From Thermocrinis sp. (GTDB lineage Bacteria; Aquificota; Aquificia; Aquificales; Aquificaceae): a stretch of 64,000 nucleotides of DNA. This document shows, piece after piece, positions 6,639 to 16,180 of this stretch. Positions within the stretch are counted from its first letter, which is position 1; each line of letters begins with the position of its first letter. The position numbers and the translations under genes were made by a program. The stretch spans positions 1 to 64,000 of the forward strand of contig JAJHRQ010000004.1 of NCBI GenBank assembly GCA_020833645.1, in the 5' to 3' direction. The notes under the pieces are model-generated. The model was not told the origin of the DNA. It made no database searches and worked only from the letters and a program-made list of their open reading frames with translations.

Positions 6639-8621
6639 TCAGAAGGTGTAAGATGCATTTATGTAGAAAGTTCTTCCAGGCTCTGGCACTTTAACACCAG
6701 TTGCGAAAGGACTTCTCCGGTAGGACAGATATTCATAGTACTTTTTGTCAAATACGTTGTCAATGCCGGCGGTAATAGTAAATCCTTTGAAATTCCCACC
6801 CACTTTAACATTTACCACACCATAACCGGAAGTTCTTTGCTCATTTAGGTCAGTATCTACCCTGTACTGAGTTGCAGACAGGAGCGTTTCCACTTCTCCA
6901 AAATATGTACCCTTGTCGTACCTGAGGGCGAGCCTTGTTTTAAGAGGTGGAATTTCTGCAACTCTTGAGCTTCTTATGTTTTTCTCGGGTTTGGTTTCTT
7001 TCCTTGCCTGCACATAGGACATTCCACCAAAGAGAAAGAGCTCTTGAGTTAGAGAGAGCCTTAAATCCACCTCACCACCGAAAAATTGGGCGTTTACGTT
7101 TTCATAGGAGCAGGCATATTTGTTCAGAGTAGGACTGTATTGTTTATGAACTGTTATGTAGTCCTGCACATAGCTGTAGAAGGCTGTTGCTTTTATAAGG
7201 GCTTTGTCGGTGGAGTGCTTTATACCCAGGTCAAGCTCCGTATTCTTGGAGGGCTTGAGTTCTGGATTGCCTACCCAGTCCCGCATCGGGCGTATTAACG
7301 CAAAGTATCTTTCCTGAGCGTCTGGCACTCTCACCGAATGTCCCAAACCTACAAACAGTTCAGTGCCCTTTTGAAGTTCGTAAAAGAGCTGTATGTTTCC
7401 AGAGGGATAGGTGTCTGTTTTTGATGTGCTTCTGGTGTTTTTATAAGCATAGTATAGGTTTGTGTTTGCTTTTGAGCTGTCTGCTCTGGTTTTCGTGGTG
7501 TCAAGCCTTAGTCCTGCTACCAATCTCAACCTGTCCGAAAGGTTCTTTTTGTATTCACCGTAAAGACCAAAGCTTTCAGTATCCACATCGGGTATTGAGA
7601 ACTGAGGAAACCCCAGCGCCTGTAGGAAGGTGACAGCATCCCAGTTTCTCTTGTAAGCCTCAAAGCCTAATGTGAGATCACCCAGGTTAGCTTCCAGCCT
7701 GCCTCCGTATGCTTTTGATTCGGCATCCGTTCGCATATACATACCAGTTCTGAATCTACTATCCATTAAGTGGTCCACTTTTGTATAGTAGAAGTGAAAC
7801 TTCAGGCTTTTTAGCGTGTTTGATATGCCATCTATTTGGTAGTTCATGTTAAACCTATCCGTCTTATCGTAGATGGCGTCCATCATAAGATATGGGTAAA
7901 GGACGTGTTTTGCGTCCTGTTTTGTGTAAGAAAATTCTACGCTGTGATTTTCAATGGGCTTAAAGCCAAGTTTAGTCCAGTATGTGTTAATTTCAAAGGC
8001 TTTTGAGTTTATAAACTGGGGTTTGTAGTTGGCATACTCGGTAATCCTTCTTCCATCGCCATCTTTGTAAGGTTTAGAATACCTGTAAGAGTAGCCCACA
8101 AGGATGCCAAGCTTGTCATCTGCATAAGAAACCACCGGAGAAAGGTTGATAAAGTTAAAAGAACCGGCAGATGCGTTGAGTTTCAAGTGAAAGCCTTTTT
8201 CAGGCTTCTTGGTGATTATGTTTACAAGACCTGCCATAGACCCTTGATGTCTTACGTCAAAAGGTCCTTTGATAACCTCTATCTTCTCCACTTGTGAAAA
8301 GTCCACGTGAAATGCGGGTGGGTCCATTCGGTTGGGACATGCAGCGTACACTCTATCACCGTCTATTAGCACGTTTATGTTGTCCCTGTAAAATCCTCTG
8401 AGGACCACATCGTTTGCTATTCCGCCCTTCCTTACTTTCCAGATACCTTCCAGTTTGGTAAGGGCTTCTCCCACATCCTTTGCAGAGCTTTCCCTTATCT
8501 CTCTTACTTCCAAGCTGTCTTTGAACGTCTCCTTCTTAGCCTTTAACTCCACCTCCTTTAGCAAAATCTCCTGGGCGTAGCCAAAAGATACTATGGCGGT
8601 CAGCAAAAATACCTTCCTCAT
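6639..8621 (-). CDS. TonB-dependent outer-membrane copper receptor (OprC/NosA-like)
   Basis: A 660-residue outer-membrane beta-barrel transporter. After a signal peptide (residues 1-16, ending FGYAQ) come the plug domain (about 40-140, with VVLRGFYRDNINVLIDG and VEKIEVIKGP) and the barrel, ending in Phe as outer-membrane proteins do. The segment ACPNRMDPP (94-102) is characteristic of the copper receptor group. Cys95/Met99 form CxxxM and His284/Met286 in DHLMD form HxM, matching the Cu site known in OprC. GGAGGTAA precedes the ATG. Divergent from mutS2; no other copper gene is adjacent. A TonB-like gene is in this window (20412-21113). Confidence 0.85.
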   Translation of the reverse strand: MRKVFLLTAIVSFGYAQEILLKEVELKAKKETFKDSLEVREIRESSAKDVGEALTKLEGIWKVRKGGIANDVVLRGFYRDNINVLIDGDRVYAACPNRMDPPAFHVDFSQVEKIEVIKGPFDVRHQGSMAGLVNIITKKPEKGFHLKLNASAGSFNFINLSPVVSYADDKLGILVGYSYRYSKPYKDGDGRRITEYANYKPQFINSKAFEINTYWTKLGFKPIENHSVEFSYTKQDAKHVLYPYLMMDAIYDKTDRFNMNYQIDGISNTLKSLKFHFYYTKVDHLMDSRFRTGMYMRTDAESKAYGGRLEANLGDLTLGFEAYKRNWDAVTFLQALGFPQFSIPDVDTESFGLYGEYKKNLSDRLRLVAGLRLDTTKTRADSSKANTNLYYAYKNTRSTSKTDTYPSGNIQLFYELQKGTELFVGLGHSVRVPDAQERYFALIRPMRDWVGNPELKPSKNTELDLGIKHSTDKALIKATAFYSYVQDYITVHKQYSPTLNKYACSYENVNAQFFGGEVDLRLSLTQELFLFGGMSYVQARKETKPEKNIRSSRVAEIPPLKTRLALRYDKGTYFGEVETLLSATQYRVDTDLNEQRTSGYGVVNVKVGGNFKGFTITAGIDNVFDKKYYEYLSYRRSPFATGVKVPEPGRTFYINASYTF

Positions 8622-8747
8622 GCCTTACCTCCTTTGTTAATACTGTCATTATTTTACGTTAATTTCAGTTTAAAGTCAATTTTAATTAACACAAAGAAGT
8701 CTTGGCGGATTTTTATAGAAGGGAAGTTGCATATAAAATTTTTCTCT
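8622..8747. promoter_or_regulatory. Divergent AT-rich promoter region (copper receptor / mutS2)
   Basis: 126 bp between divergent starts. It contains an SD for the leftward receptor gene, a TATAAA at 8732-8737 placed 10 nt before the GTG start of mutS2, and a 7-bp inverted repeat GTTAATT (8658-8664) / AATTAAC (8684-8690) that could be an operator. The repeat is weak in such AT-rich sequence and no known regulator site is recognised. Confidence 0.35.
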
Positions 8748-11009
8748 GTGAGGGAGAAGGACTTTTCCCACTTAGAGCTGTGGAAGGTCTTTGAGAGGCT
8801 CAAGGGATACTTCAATTCAAAGGCAACGGAGAAATTCTTGCAAACTCTAAAACCTTACACAGATGTGGAAGGGCTAAGGCAAGAAATTCAGCTGGTGGAG
8901 GACTTTCTTGCGGTGGAGGAATCTTTGACTCTTTATCCCTTTGGAGACATAGAGCCCTATGTAAAAAAATCCGTCCTGCAGGATGCAACCCTTAGCTTGG
9001 AGGAAATATTAGAGATATACAAAGTTATAAAGCTCATAAGGGACGCAAGAAGGGCCCTTGGTGCCCATGTGCCCCTTAGGAAGAGTTTGGGAAACCTTCT
9101 AAAAACCCTCCACCACTTTCCGCAGATAGAAGGCATCATAGAGAGCACCATAGACCAGAGGGGCTTTGTTAAAGACAGTGCCAGCCCAGAACTATCAACC
9201 ATCAGAAGGAAGATAAGGGATTTAGAAAAGGAGGTCACCAAAAGGTTGGAAAACATCCTCAACCGTCCCGATGCAGACAGGCTTCTCTCAGACAGGATCA
9301 TAACCATAAGGAATAACCGGTATGTTTTGCCCGTAAAGACTACGGAGATCAACAAGATCGTAGGCATAGTACATGGCACTTCGTCTTCTGGATACACCAC
9401 CTACTTGGAACCTCACAGTGTGGTGGAATTAAACAACCGCCTTGTGGTGTTAAAGGAAGAGGAGGAAGAGGAGGTCAAAAAGGTTCTAAAGCGGATAACC
9501 TCCTACATAGGAGAGTTCAGCACAAAGCTTATGTCTGCCTACTACACCCTGCTAAAACTGGATTACCTAAAGGCGGTAGCCCGCTTTAGCAAGGAAATAG
9601 GGGGCAAGTTTCCGAAGCTTTCGCATGATAGGATTTATTTAAAGTCTGTCAGACATCCCCTTTTGATATTCACCAAGGACCATGTGGTGCCCATAGACAT
9701 AAAGATTGAGGGTAAGAAGGGGCTCGTCCTTACTGGTCCCAACACGGGAGGAAAGACGGTTGCCCTAAAAACCCTTGGGCTGTGTGCCCTCATGTTCCAG
9801 TTTGCACTGCCCATCCCTATAGAGGAGGGAGAATTGCCGGTTTTTGAAGGCATATACACAGATATAGGAGATGAACAGAGCATAGAGCAGAACCTTTCCA
9901 CCTTTTCTGCTCATGTCTCAAACTTGGCAGAGTTTTTGCCATTGGTTAATGAAAAAAGCTTGGTGCTTTTGGACGAGCTGGGCGCAGGCACGGACCCCAT
10001 GGAGGGTTCTGCCCTGAGCATAGGTGTCCTTGAGTATTTAAAGAACAAAAAGGCTTATGTCTTTGCCACAACACACCATACGCCCGTCAAGCTTTACGCT
10101 TTGGAGTCTGACTACTACACACCCGCCAGCGTATCCTTTGACAAAGAAACCTTAGAGCCTACGTACCATATTCTTTACGACGCAGTGGGTAGCAGTATGG
10201 CCTTTGAGATCGCCAAAAGGTTTGGTATGCCAGAAGAGGTTTTGGAATACGCCCGCAAAAAGATGCCCGCAGAGTTTGAAAGATTCTCAAAGGCTAAGGA
10301 AGACTTAGAAGAGCTGATAAAGGAATATCAGAGAAAGCTAAAGGAAGTGGAGCAGGCAAAGGAAGAGCTGGAAAGGATGAAGGCGGAATATTCGTCCTTG
10401 CTTGCCCTTTCGGAGGAGATCAAGGAAAAAGCTTACAGGGAGGGAATGTCTAGGGCTTTGCAGTATTTGCAGGAGATAGAAAGGGAGGCAGAGGAGCTTT
10501 TAAAAACTGCAAGGGAAAGGCAGAAGATAAAGCAGTTTGTTAAGGAAAAAAAGCAGGAGGTCATGAAAGAACTGAAGGAGGAACCGGTAAAGGTGGGCGA
10601 TTGGGTGGAGTTTATGGGCTCAAAGGGAAGGGTTCTGGAGGTAAGGGAGGACAAAGTGCAAGTGTCCTTTAGCGGTGTAAAGGCTTGGGTAGAAAAACAA
10701 AAGCTAAAGAAAGCACCTCCACCTGTAGTAGAGCAGGAGGAATACTCCCTTGAGGTCAATAAGAGATTTCCCACGGAGATAAATCTAATAGGACTTAGCA
10801 CGGAGGAAGCCCTTTATAAGCTTGAGGCTTTCTTGAAGGAGGCCAAGGCACTTGGGATAAAGAGCGTAAAGGTTATCCACGGCACTGGAGTTTTAAAAAG
10901 GGTGGTGGAGGACTTTTTAGAAGGTTCAGATCTGGTAGTTTTTCGTAGGGAGGGATACCCAAGGGAAGGGGGAGCGGGCGTCTCGGTGGTCTTTTTGGAA
11001 AAGCCATAA
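8748..11009 (+). CDS. mutS2: Endonuclease MutS2
   Basis: MutS-family ATPase with a C-terminal Smr domain; members suppress recombination and act on collided ribosomes or branched DNA. The 753-residue product has the MutS core and clamp region, Walker A GPNTGGKT, LVLLDELGAGTDPMEGSAL (Walker B/signature), TTHHTP, a long Lys/Glu-rich coiled coil, and a C-terminal Smr domain with HGTG. The Smr LDLRG motif reads INLIG here. The GTG at 8748 (protein VREKDFSHLELW) matches the family N-terminus and has TATAAA 10 nt upstream; further open frame upstream to 8634 looks non-coding. Confidence 0.93.
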   Translation: MREKDFSHLELWKVFERLKGYFNSKATEKFLQTLKPYTDVEGLRQEIQLVEDFLAVEESLTLYPFGDIEPYVKKSVLQDATLSLEEILEIYKVIKLIRDARRALGAHVPLRKSLGNLLKTLHHFPQIEGIIESTIDQRGFVKDSASPELSTIRRKIRDLEKEVTKRLENILNRPDADRLLSDRIITIRNNRYVLPVKTTEINKIVGIVHGTSSSGYTTYLEPHSVVELNNRLVVLKEEEEEEVKKVLKRITSYIGEFSTKLMSAYYTLLKLDYLKAVARFSKEIGGKFPKLSHDRIYLKSVRHPLLIFTKDHVVPIDIKIEGKKGLVLTGPNTGGKTVALKTLGLCALMFQFALPIPIEEGELPVFEGIYTDIGDEQSIEQNLSTFSAHVSNLAEFLPLVNEKSLVLLDELGAGTDPMEGSALSIGVLEYLKNKKAYVFATTHHTPVKLYALESDYYTPASVSFDKETLEPTYHILYDAVGSSMAFEIAKRFGMPEEVLEYARKKMPAEFERFSKAKEDLEELIKEYQRKLKEVEQAKEELERMKAEYSSLLALSEEIKEKAYREGMSRALQYLQEIEREAEELLKTARERQKIKQFVKEKKQEVMKELKEEPVKVGDWVEFMGSKGRVLEVREDKVQVSFSGVKAWVEKQKLKKAPPPVVEQEEYSLEVNKRFPTEINLIGLSTEEALYKLEAFLKEAKALGIKSVKVIHGTGVLKRVVEDFLEGSDLVVFRREGYPREGGAGVSVVFLEKP

Positions 11010-11032
11010 AACCAAAGCTTAGAAATAGGCCT

Positions 11033-11770
11033 TTATCTACCAAGCTTTTTCTTTGCTACCTCCGCTTCCTCCGAAAGGGGGAATTCTTTCAGGATTGCCT
11101 CGTAATACTCCTTTGCCTTCTCACTGTTTCCCTGTGCTTCGTAGAGCCTTGCCAACTGTAAGTAAGCAGAGGGCAGTTTGTTGCAATCCACCATTTCTCC
11201 CCTTTTACACCTTTCTTCCAAGGTGCGCCACACCGCCTCCGCCCTAGCATTATCTCCCAAATCTCTATAAACAACACCTAGCCAAAGGTATGCGTTATCC
11301 GTAAGAGGAGTCTTTGGATGTTTTCTTATGAACTCAATAAACTTCTCCTTTGCCTGATTTAGCTGTCTTAGGTTATACAGGTCAAGGGCGAACTTGTATT
11401 CCCTCTCGTAGTCGGAAGAAGTAGCCTCTACACCTCTTTGTCCTTCTTGGTGTTGCGTTCTAGGCTGTCCTTCTACCTTTGCAGGTTGGGGCGGGGATAT
11501 ATTTTCCGGCTTTGATAGGGTAGGTGGTGGGGAACTGGTTCTTCCCTCTACCCTCAATCTTTCCACCTCAAGCCTTAAGCTTGCCAAATTCTGTGATAGG
11601 GCATCCACTCTCTCTTCGGTCCTTATCTGCTGGGCTCTAATGGTTTTCTGCTCCTCCTCCAGTTTTTCTATACGCCTGTTGATCTGGGCTAATCTGGCGT
11701 TTAGCTCCTCTTGGTTAATCGCACCGCAGGAAGAGAGTAAAAAGCAAAGGAAAAGAATATTCTTTCTCAT
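11033..11770 (-). CDS. YbgF/CpoB-like lipoprotein with coiled coil and TPRs
   Basis: A 245-residue envelope protein. It begins with a lipoprotein signal (hydrophobic FLCFLLSSC, lipobox Cys at 15), then a coiled coil (about 20-75), a Pro/Ser/Gln-rich linker, and tetratricopeptide repeats (about 120-245: EYKFALDLYNLRQLNQAKEK, ending EEAEVAKKKLG). This is the layout of YbgF/CpoB, which works with Tol-Pal, although that protein is usually periplasmic rather than lipid-anchored. Other tol-pal genes are not here. Its ATG has no SD and TAAAAT lies 8 nt upstream. Confidence 0.75.
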   Translation of the reverse strand: MRKNILFLCFLLSSCGAINQEELNARLAQINRRIEKLEEEQKTIRAQQIRTEERVDALSQNLASLRLEVERLRVEGRTSSPPPTLSKPENISPPQPAKVEGQPRTQHQEGQRGVEATSSDYEREYKFALDLYNLRQLNQAKEKFIEFIRKHPKTPLTDNAYLWLGVVYRDLGDNARAEAVWRTLEERCKRGEMVDCNKLPSAYLQLARLYEAQGNSEKAKEYYEAILKEFPLSEEAEVAKKKLGR

Positions 11771-11796
11771 AGGGCTTTATTTTAAACTATTTGGTT
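11771..11796. promoter_or_regulatory. 26-bp divergent gap with two overlapping -10 hexamers
   Basis: The leftward lipoprotein gene and rightward ATPase gene start only 26 bp apart. TAAAAT on the minus strand (11784-11779) lies 8 nt from the lipoprotein ATG, and TAAACT on the plus strand (11783-11788) lies 8 nt from the ATPase ATG; the two hexamers share two bases. Neither gene has an SD. The arrangement implies two leaderless transcripts whose promoters exclude each other. Confidence 0.45.
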
Positions 11797-12561
11797 ATGT
11801 TTGAAGAGTTTTTAGCCTTCAGGTTCAAAGATGGTAAACTCCAGCCTATAGCACATCCGCATCTACCAAGCTTTGAAAGCCTTCTCTTCATAGACAGACA
11901 GAAGGAGGAGCCTAAAAGAAATACCCTACAGTTTGTAAAGGGCTATCCTGCCAACGACGTCCTCCTTTGGGGAGACAGGGGAACAGGGAAGTCCTCCCTT
12001 GTGAAATCTATGCTAACACTCTTTGGCAAAGAAGGATTAAGACTCATCCAAGTTTATAAAGCTCAGGTGGAAGACCTATCACAGCTTTACGAAGTGCTCA
12101 GAGACAGTAAAAAACGCTTTATTCTCTTCTTTGATGACCTTTCCTTTGAACCTGAGGAAGACCAATACAGGCTCTTAAAGTCCATGCTGGATGGGGACTT
12201 AGAAGAAAGGCCAGAAAACGTGCTTGTGTACGCTACATCCAACCGCAGAAACATTGTAGCAAACAGGGAAAGGGATGGAAAGTTCCCAGAAGAAGACCAC
12301 AGAGAGATGATATCGTTGGTAGAAAGGTTTGGGCTTAGGCTTGGCTTTTTCTCCTTTGACAAAGCACAGTATCTAGAGATCGTGAAGGCTTACGCAAAGG
12401 AGAGGGGAATATCTATTCCTCAGCAGGAGTTGGAAGAGAGGGCGCTCCTTTGGGCTACCGAAAGGAGCAGTTTTTCCGGAAGGACCGCTTATCAGTTTAT
12501 AAAAGATCTGGAGGGAAGGCTGAAGCTCAGCCAAACCTTCCCGTCACATAGTCCTCCGTGA
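11797..12561 (+). CDS. DUF815-family AAA ATPase
   Basis: A 254-residue cytoplasmic AAA+-type ATPase of the DUF815 family, of unknown physiological role. Visible are Walker [11 protein letters not shown], the Walker B-like [11 protein letters not shown], and the sensor-like [11 protein letters not shown] followed by the conserved [20 protein letters not shown]. The ATG at 11797 is preferred over a TTG two codons earlier. No SD; TAAACT 8 nt upstream. The last 35 bp overlap the 3' end of pstB on the opposite strand. Confidence 0.85.
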   Translation: MFEEFLAFRFKDGKLQPIAHPHLPSFESLLFIDRQKEEPKRNTLQFVKGYPANDVLLWGDRGTGKSSLVKSMLTLFGKEGLRLIQVYKAQVEDLSQLYEVLRDSKKRFILFFDDLSFEPEEDQYRLLKSMLDGDLEERPENVLVYATSNRRNIVANRERDGKFPEEDHREMISLVERFGLRLGFFSFDKAQYLEIVKAYAKERGISIPQQELEERALLWATERSSFSGRTAYQFIKDLEGRLKLSQTFPSHSPP

Positions 12562-13294
12562 GCTTTTCGTCGGGCTTGGTGAATATCTTTTCTGTGGGGT
12601 TGAACTCTATGAGCTCACCCAAATACATAAAGCCCGTATAGTCAGATATCCTCGCAGCCTGTTGCATGTTGTGGGTGACGATCACTATGGTGATCTTCCT
12701 TTTGAGCTCCACTATGAGCTCCTCTATTTTGGCGGTGGATATGGGGTCCAGGGCGGAGGTAGGCTCGTCAAAGAGCAATACTTCAGGCTCCACTGCAATA
12801 GCCCTGGCTATACATAGCCTTTGCTGTTGTCCTCCCGAGAGGGAAAAAGCACTGTCTTTGAGCCTGTCTTTGACTTCGTCCCAGAGGGCAGCGTCTTTTA
12901 AGGCCTTTTCCACCCTGTCCTTTAGTTCGGTGCCCTTTATGCCCTTTAGTCTTAGACCAAAGGCTACGTTGTCAAAAATGGACATGGGGAATGGTGTGGG
13001 CTTTTGGAAAACCATACCCACCTTACTCCTGAGGTCTATGACGTCCATGTTGAATATACTTTCGCCGTCAAGGAGGATATCTCCCTCGTATCTGTTGTTA
13101 GGATACAGGTCGTGCATACGGTTAAGACATCTCAGAAGGGTGGTCTTTCCACAGCCGGAGGGTCCGATGAGGGCGGTTACCTTCCTGTCGTATATAGGCA
13201 TGTTTATGTTTTTGAGGGCTTGAGTGGAGCCGTAGTAAAAGTTGAGGTTTTTAACTTCCATGCGGGTCTTTAAAGCGGTTTGAGTCTCTACCAT
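12527..13294 (-). CDS. pstB: Phosphate ABC transporter ATP-binding protein
   Basis: ATPase of the high-affinity phosphate importer. The 255-residue product has Walker [10 protein letters not shown], the Q-loop [11 protein letters not shown] typical of PstB, signature LSGGQQQRL, Walker [14 protein letters not shown] and the H-loop IVTHNMQQA. It is the last gene of a leftward operon (small exported protein, pstS, pstC, pstA, pstB) and starts 3 nt after pstA. No phoU follows. Its 3' end overlaps the DUF815 gene head to head. Confidence 0.97.
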   Translation of the reverse strand: MVETQTALKTRMEVKNLNFYYGSTQALKNINMPIYDRKVTALIGPSGCGKTTLLRCLNRMHDLYPNNRYEGDILLDGESIFNMDVIDLRSKVGMVFQKPTPFPMSIFDNVAFGLRLKGIKGTELKDRVEKALKDAALWDEVKDRLKDSAFSLSGGQQQRLCIARAIAVEPEVLLFDEPTSALDPISTAKIEELIVELKRKITIVIVTHNMQQAARISDYTGFMYLGELIEFNPTEKIFTKPDEKLTEDYVTGRFG

Positions 13295-13297
13295 AGC

Positions 13298-14194
13298 TTA
13301 TCCTCCTTTCTTACCTGTTATGGAACGCACTATATAAAAGAGAGGTTCAAGTAGATTTCTGTGGAGTAAAACCCTTGCTATTATGGAAAGAAGCAGGACA
13401 CCCATGGTCAGTATAAACGCCGCAGCCCAAGATTGTTGGTGCCAGTAGTGGTAAGGTCCCATCACGTAGTTGAACATGGTTACAGTCAGGGATGCCATCG
13501 GGTCCCTAAGGTCAAAGGTCAAAACGTTGTTGTTGAAGGAGGTAAAGAGCAGGGGTGCAGTTTCTCCTGCAATACGGGCAACGCCCAGGAGCACTCCCGT
13601 CAGTATTCCCACCTTTGCTGCCCTCATGACCACATCCTTTATAACTTGCCACTTGTATGCACCTAAAGCGTATGCCGCTTCTCTCAGTTCTTTTGGGACC
13701 AACTTTAGCATCTCGTCGGTGGTGATGGCAATAACGGGTAGCATCAAAAGGGCCAAGGCAACTGCACCAGAAAAGCCGTTAAAGTGTCCTACAGGTTTTA
13801 CCAGCACCGCATAAACCACAGCGCCCATCAAGATTGAGGGGGTGCTAACCATTATGTCCGTGATCTGTCTGAGGGTCATAAAGAACTTGCTATGCCTTCC
13901 GTATTCCGCAAAGTATATACCAGCCATTATGCCTACGGGGACTCCCATTATAGTGGCAAGGGAGGTGATGATAAGGTGTCCCACAAAGGCAGGTCTTAGA
14001 CCTCCTCCCTCCTGTCCGGCTGGTGTAGGGTCCAAATAGATGAGCTCGGGACTAAGATACTTAAAGCCATTTATAAAAAGACTGCCAAGGATCCAAAATA
14101 GCCAAAAAATTCCATAGGCGGCGGTGAGGAAGGATACAAAGAGCATAAAGTTGCTAAAGAGCTTCCTAAGGGTTTTCCTGCTCATGTCTTCCAC
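13298..14194 (-). CDS. pstA: Phosphate ABC transporter permease PstA
   Basis: Inner-membrane permease of the Pst importer. The 298-residue product has about six hydrophobic helices and the permease EAA-type loop (KELREAAYALGAYKWQVIKDV) that contacts PstB. Also visible are VGIMAGIYFAEYG and GETAPLLFTS, typical of PstA. Its start overlaps the pstC 3' end by 13 bp, indicating coupling. Confidence 0.95.
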   Translation of the reverse strand: MEDMSRKTLRKLFSNFMLFVSFLTAAYGIFWLFWILGSLFINGFKYLSPELIYLDPTPAGQEGGGLRPAFVGHLIITSLATIMGVPVGIMAGIYFAEYGRHSKFFMTLRQITDIMVSTPSILMGAVVYAVLVKPVGHFNGFSGAVALALLMLPVIAITTDEMLKLVPKELREAAYALGAYKWQVIKDVVMRAAKVGILTGVLLGVARIAGETAPLLFTSFNNNVLTFDLRDPMASLTVTMFNYVMGPYHYWHQQSWAAAFILTMGVLLLSIIARVLLHRNLLEPLFYIVRSITGKKGG

Positions 14195-15159
14195 CTCTTT
14201 TCAAGCCTTAGCACCATAAACTTGGCAATACCGAGCATGGTAAAAGATACCAAGTAGAGCAATAGCCCCGCATAGTAAAGGGCGGAGAGATACACATCCG
14301 TGTCTGCTTCGGTGAATTGGTTTGCCAGGGCAACGGTTATGGTGGTAAATGGCTCCAACAGGGACTTGGGGATCTGTGGGTTATTTCCTGCCAAAAAGGT
14401 CACCGCCATGGTCTCTCCCAGCGCCCTTCCTGCGGAAAGAATTAAACCGCCCGCTATGCCCGATGCGGTGTAGGGAATTACCACCTGCCTTATAACCTCC
14501 CACTTGGTAGCCCCAAGACCGTAGGCGGACTCCTTCATTATGGGAGGGACCATGTTAAAGGCATCCCTCACAACCGCGGCCATAAAGGGTATGATCATTA
14601 TGGAGAGCACAAGGCTGGTGGTCAATACATCAACGCCAGTGGGCGCACCCTGAAAGAGCTTTCCTATGAGGGGCACATCTCCCAGCTTGTCTTGGAGCCA
14701 AGGCTCCACTTTGGTTGCCATTATGGGGGCAAGGATAAAAAAGCCCCAAAGCCCGTATATGATGCTTGGAATGGCTGCCAGGAGCTCCACCGCAGTGGAT
14801 ACTATGGGTTTAAACCAATTGGGTGCCAACTCGGTGATAAATATGGCTATGCCTATGGCAACGGGTGCGGCAATGAGCATGGAGAGAAGAGTGCTAACCA
14901 CCGTACCAAAGATCATGGTGGCGGCGCCAAAGTCCTCTTGCACAGGGTCCCAGTTGGTGTAGGTCAAAAAGTGTATAAAGCCAAACTTTTCTATGGCGAG
15001 CCTTGCTTCGTAGAGAAGGATAACTCCCGCAAGTATTGGAAAGAGGAGCCCCGCGAAGAGGGCCCAAAAACCGAGACTAAGCTTTAAAAACCTCTCTAAG
15101 AACTCTCCGCGGGTTTTGATCTCCCTTAGGCTCTTCTGTACTTCCGCCACCTGCTCCAT
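14182..15159 (-). CDS. pstC: Phosphate ABC transporter permease PstC
   Basis: Partner permease of PstA. The 325-residue product has a hydrophilic N-terminus (about 1-30), then six hydrophobic segments, the PstC signature VELLAAIPSIIYGLWG, the EAA-type loop ESAYGLGATKWEVIRQVV, and GRALGETMAVTFLAGN. It lies 13 nt downstream of pstS in the same leftward operon. Confidence 0.95.
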   Translation of the reverse strand: MEQVAEVQKSLREIKTRGEFLERFLKLSLGFWALFAGLLFPILAGVILLYEARLAIEKFGFIHFLTYTNWDPVQEDFGAATMIFGTVVSTLLSMLIAAPVAIGIAIFITELAPNWFKPIVSTAVELLAAIPSIIYGLWGFFILAPIMATKVEPWLQDKLGDVPLIGKLFQGAPTGVDVLTTSLVLSIMIIPFMAAVVRDAFNMVPPIMKESAYGLGATKWEVIRQVVIPYTASGIAGGLILSAGRALGETMAVTFLAGNNPQIPKSLLEPFTTITVALANQFTEADTDVYLSALYYAGLLLYLVSFTMLGIAKFMVLRLEKRWKT

Positions 15160-15172
15160 AGTTATACCACCC

Positions 15173-16168
15173 TTATGGTGCTACGCCATTATCCTTCCAG
15201 TATTCAGCGGCGAGCTTTTTGACGTTTTCGGGCATGGGTATGTATTGGAGTTCTTGGGCATACTTGTCTCCCTTTTCAAAAACCCACTTGAAGAAGGTAG
15301 TAGCTTTCTTAGCCCTCTCGGGTTGGTCTTTGGGAATCAGTATGAATACTGCGCCCGTTATTGGGTAGGCATCTTTACCGGGTTGGTCTGTGAGGACCTC
15401 ATAGAAGTGCTTGGACTTATCCCACTTGGCATTCTTTGCAGCCTCTTGCATGGTTCTTACGCTTGGCTCCACAAAGTTTCCTTCCCTGTTTTTGATCCTT
15501 GCAACGGGTAGGTTGTTTTGCTTGGCGTAGATGTATTCCACATATCCTATACCGCCCTGGGACCTCTTCACGTAGTTTGTTACACCTTCATTTCCTTTTG
15601 CACCAACGCCCGTGGGCCACTTGACGGAGGTTCCAAATCCCACCTTTTCCTTCCACTCGGGGCACACCTTAGACAGCCAGTTGGTGAAGATCCAGGTGGT
15701 TCCAGAACCATCAGACCTGTGCACTACCACTATGGGTCTGTCGGGGAGCTTTACGTTGGGGTTGAGCTGTTGCAGGTATGGGTCGTTCCATTTTGTGATC
15801 TTGCCCATATAGATATCGCAGACCGCCTTTTGGTCCATGTTTAATACAGTTTTTCCTATTTCTGGCACGTTGTAGGTAACCACAACTGCGCCCATAACCA
15901 CGGGGAATTGGAGGAGTTTATTCTTTTCCACCTCCTCGGGTGTTAGGGGTGCGTCAGAAGCTCCAAAATCCACCGTCCTGTTGATGGCTTGCCTGATGCC
16001 ACCACCGGAGCCTATAGACTGGTAATTTACCTTGTCTCCCGTCTCCTTGTTATACTCGTAGGCCCACTTAGACATGATTGGATAGACAAATGTGGACCCG
16101 GCACCCGTGATCTCAAGAGCTAAAACTGTTCCGCTGAAAACTGCAGTGGCTAAAAGCACTTTCTTCAT
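15173..16168 (-). CDS. pstS: Periplasmic phosphate-binding protein PstS
   Basis: Captures phosphate in the periplasm for PstCAB. The 331-residue product has a signal peptide (MKKVLLATAVFSGTVLALE), then the binding fold with GAGSTFVYP, IGSGGGIRQ, FGASDAPL and HRSDGSGTTWIFT, the loops that hold phosphate in this family. GGAGG precedes the ATG. It sits 12 nt downstream of the small exported protein gene, so both should respond to the Pho box at 16429-16471. Confidence 0.97.
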   Translation of the reverse strand: MKKVLLATAVFSGTVLALEITGAGSTFVYPIMSKWAYEYNKETGDKVNYQSIGSGGGIRQAINRTVDFGASDAPLTPEEVEKNKLLQFPVVMGAVVVTYNVPEIGKTVLNMDQKAVCDIYMGKITKWNDPYLQQLNPNVKLPDRPIVVVHRSDGSGTTWIFTNWLSKVCPEWKEKVGFGTSVKWPTGVGAKGNEGVTNYVKRSQGGIGYVEYIYAKQNNLPVARIKNREGNFVEPSVRTMQEAAKNAKWDKSKHFYEVLTDQPGKDAYPITGAVFILIPKDQPERAKKATTFFKWVFEKGDKYAQELQYIPMPENVKKLAAEYWKDNGVAP

Positions 16169-16180
16169 GGCTTCACCTCC

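Noticed and set aside
8658-8690. 7-bp inverted repeat before the copper receptor as a Fur-type box
   Set aside because: Too short and in very AT-rich sequence; does not match the Fur consensus. Mentioned only as part of the intergenic region.
8634-8747. 38-residue N-terminal extension of mutS2
   Set aside because: AT-rich intergenic sequence containing the divergent promoters; the MutS2 N-terminus (REKDFSHLELW) begins at 8748.
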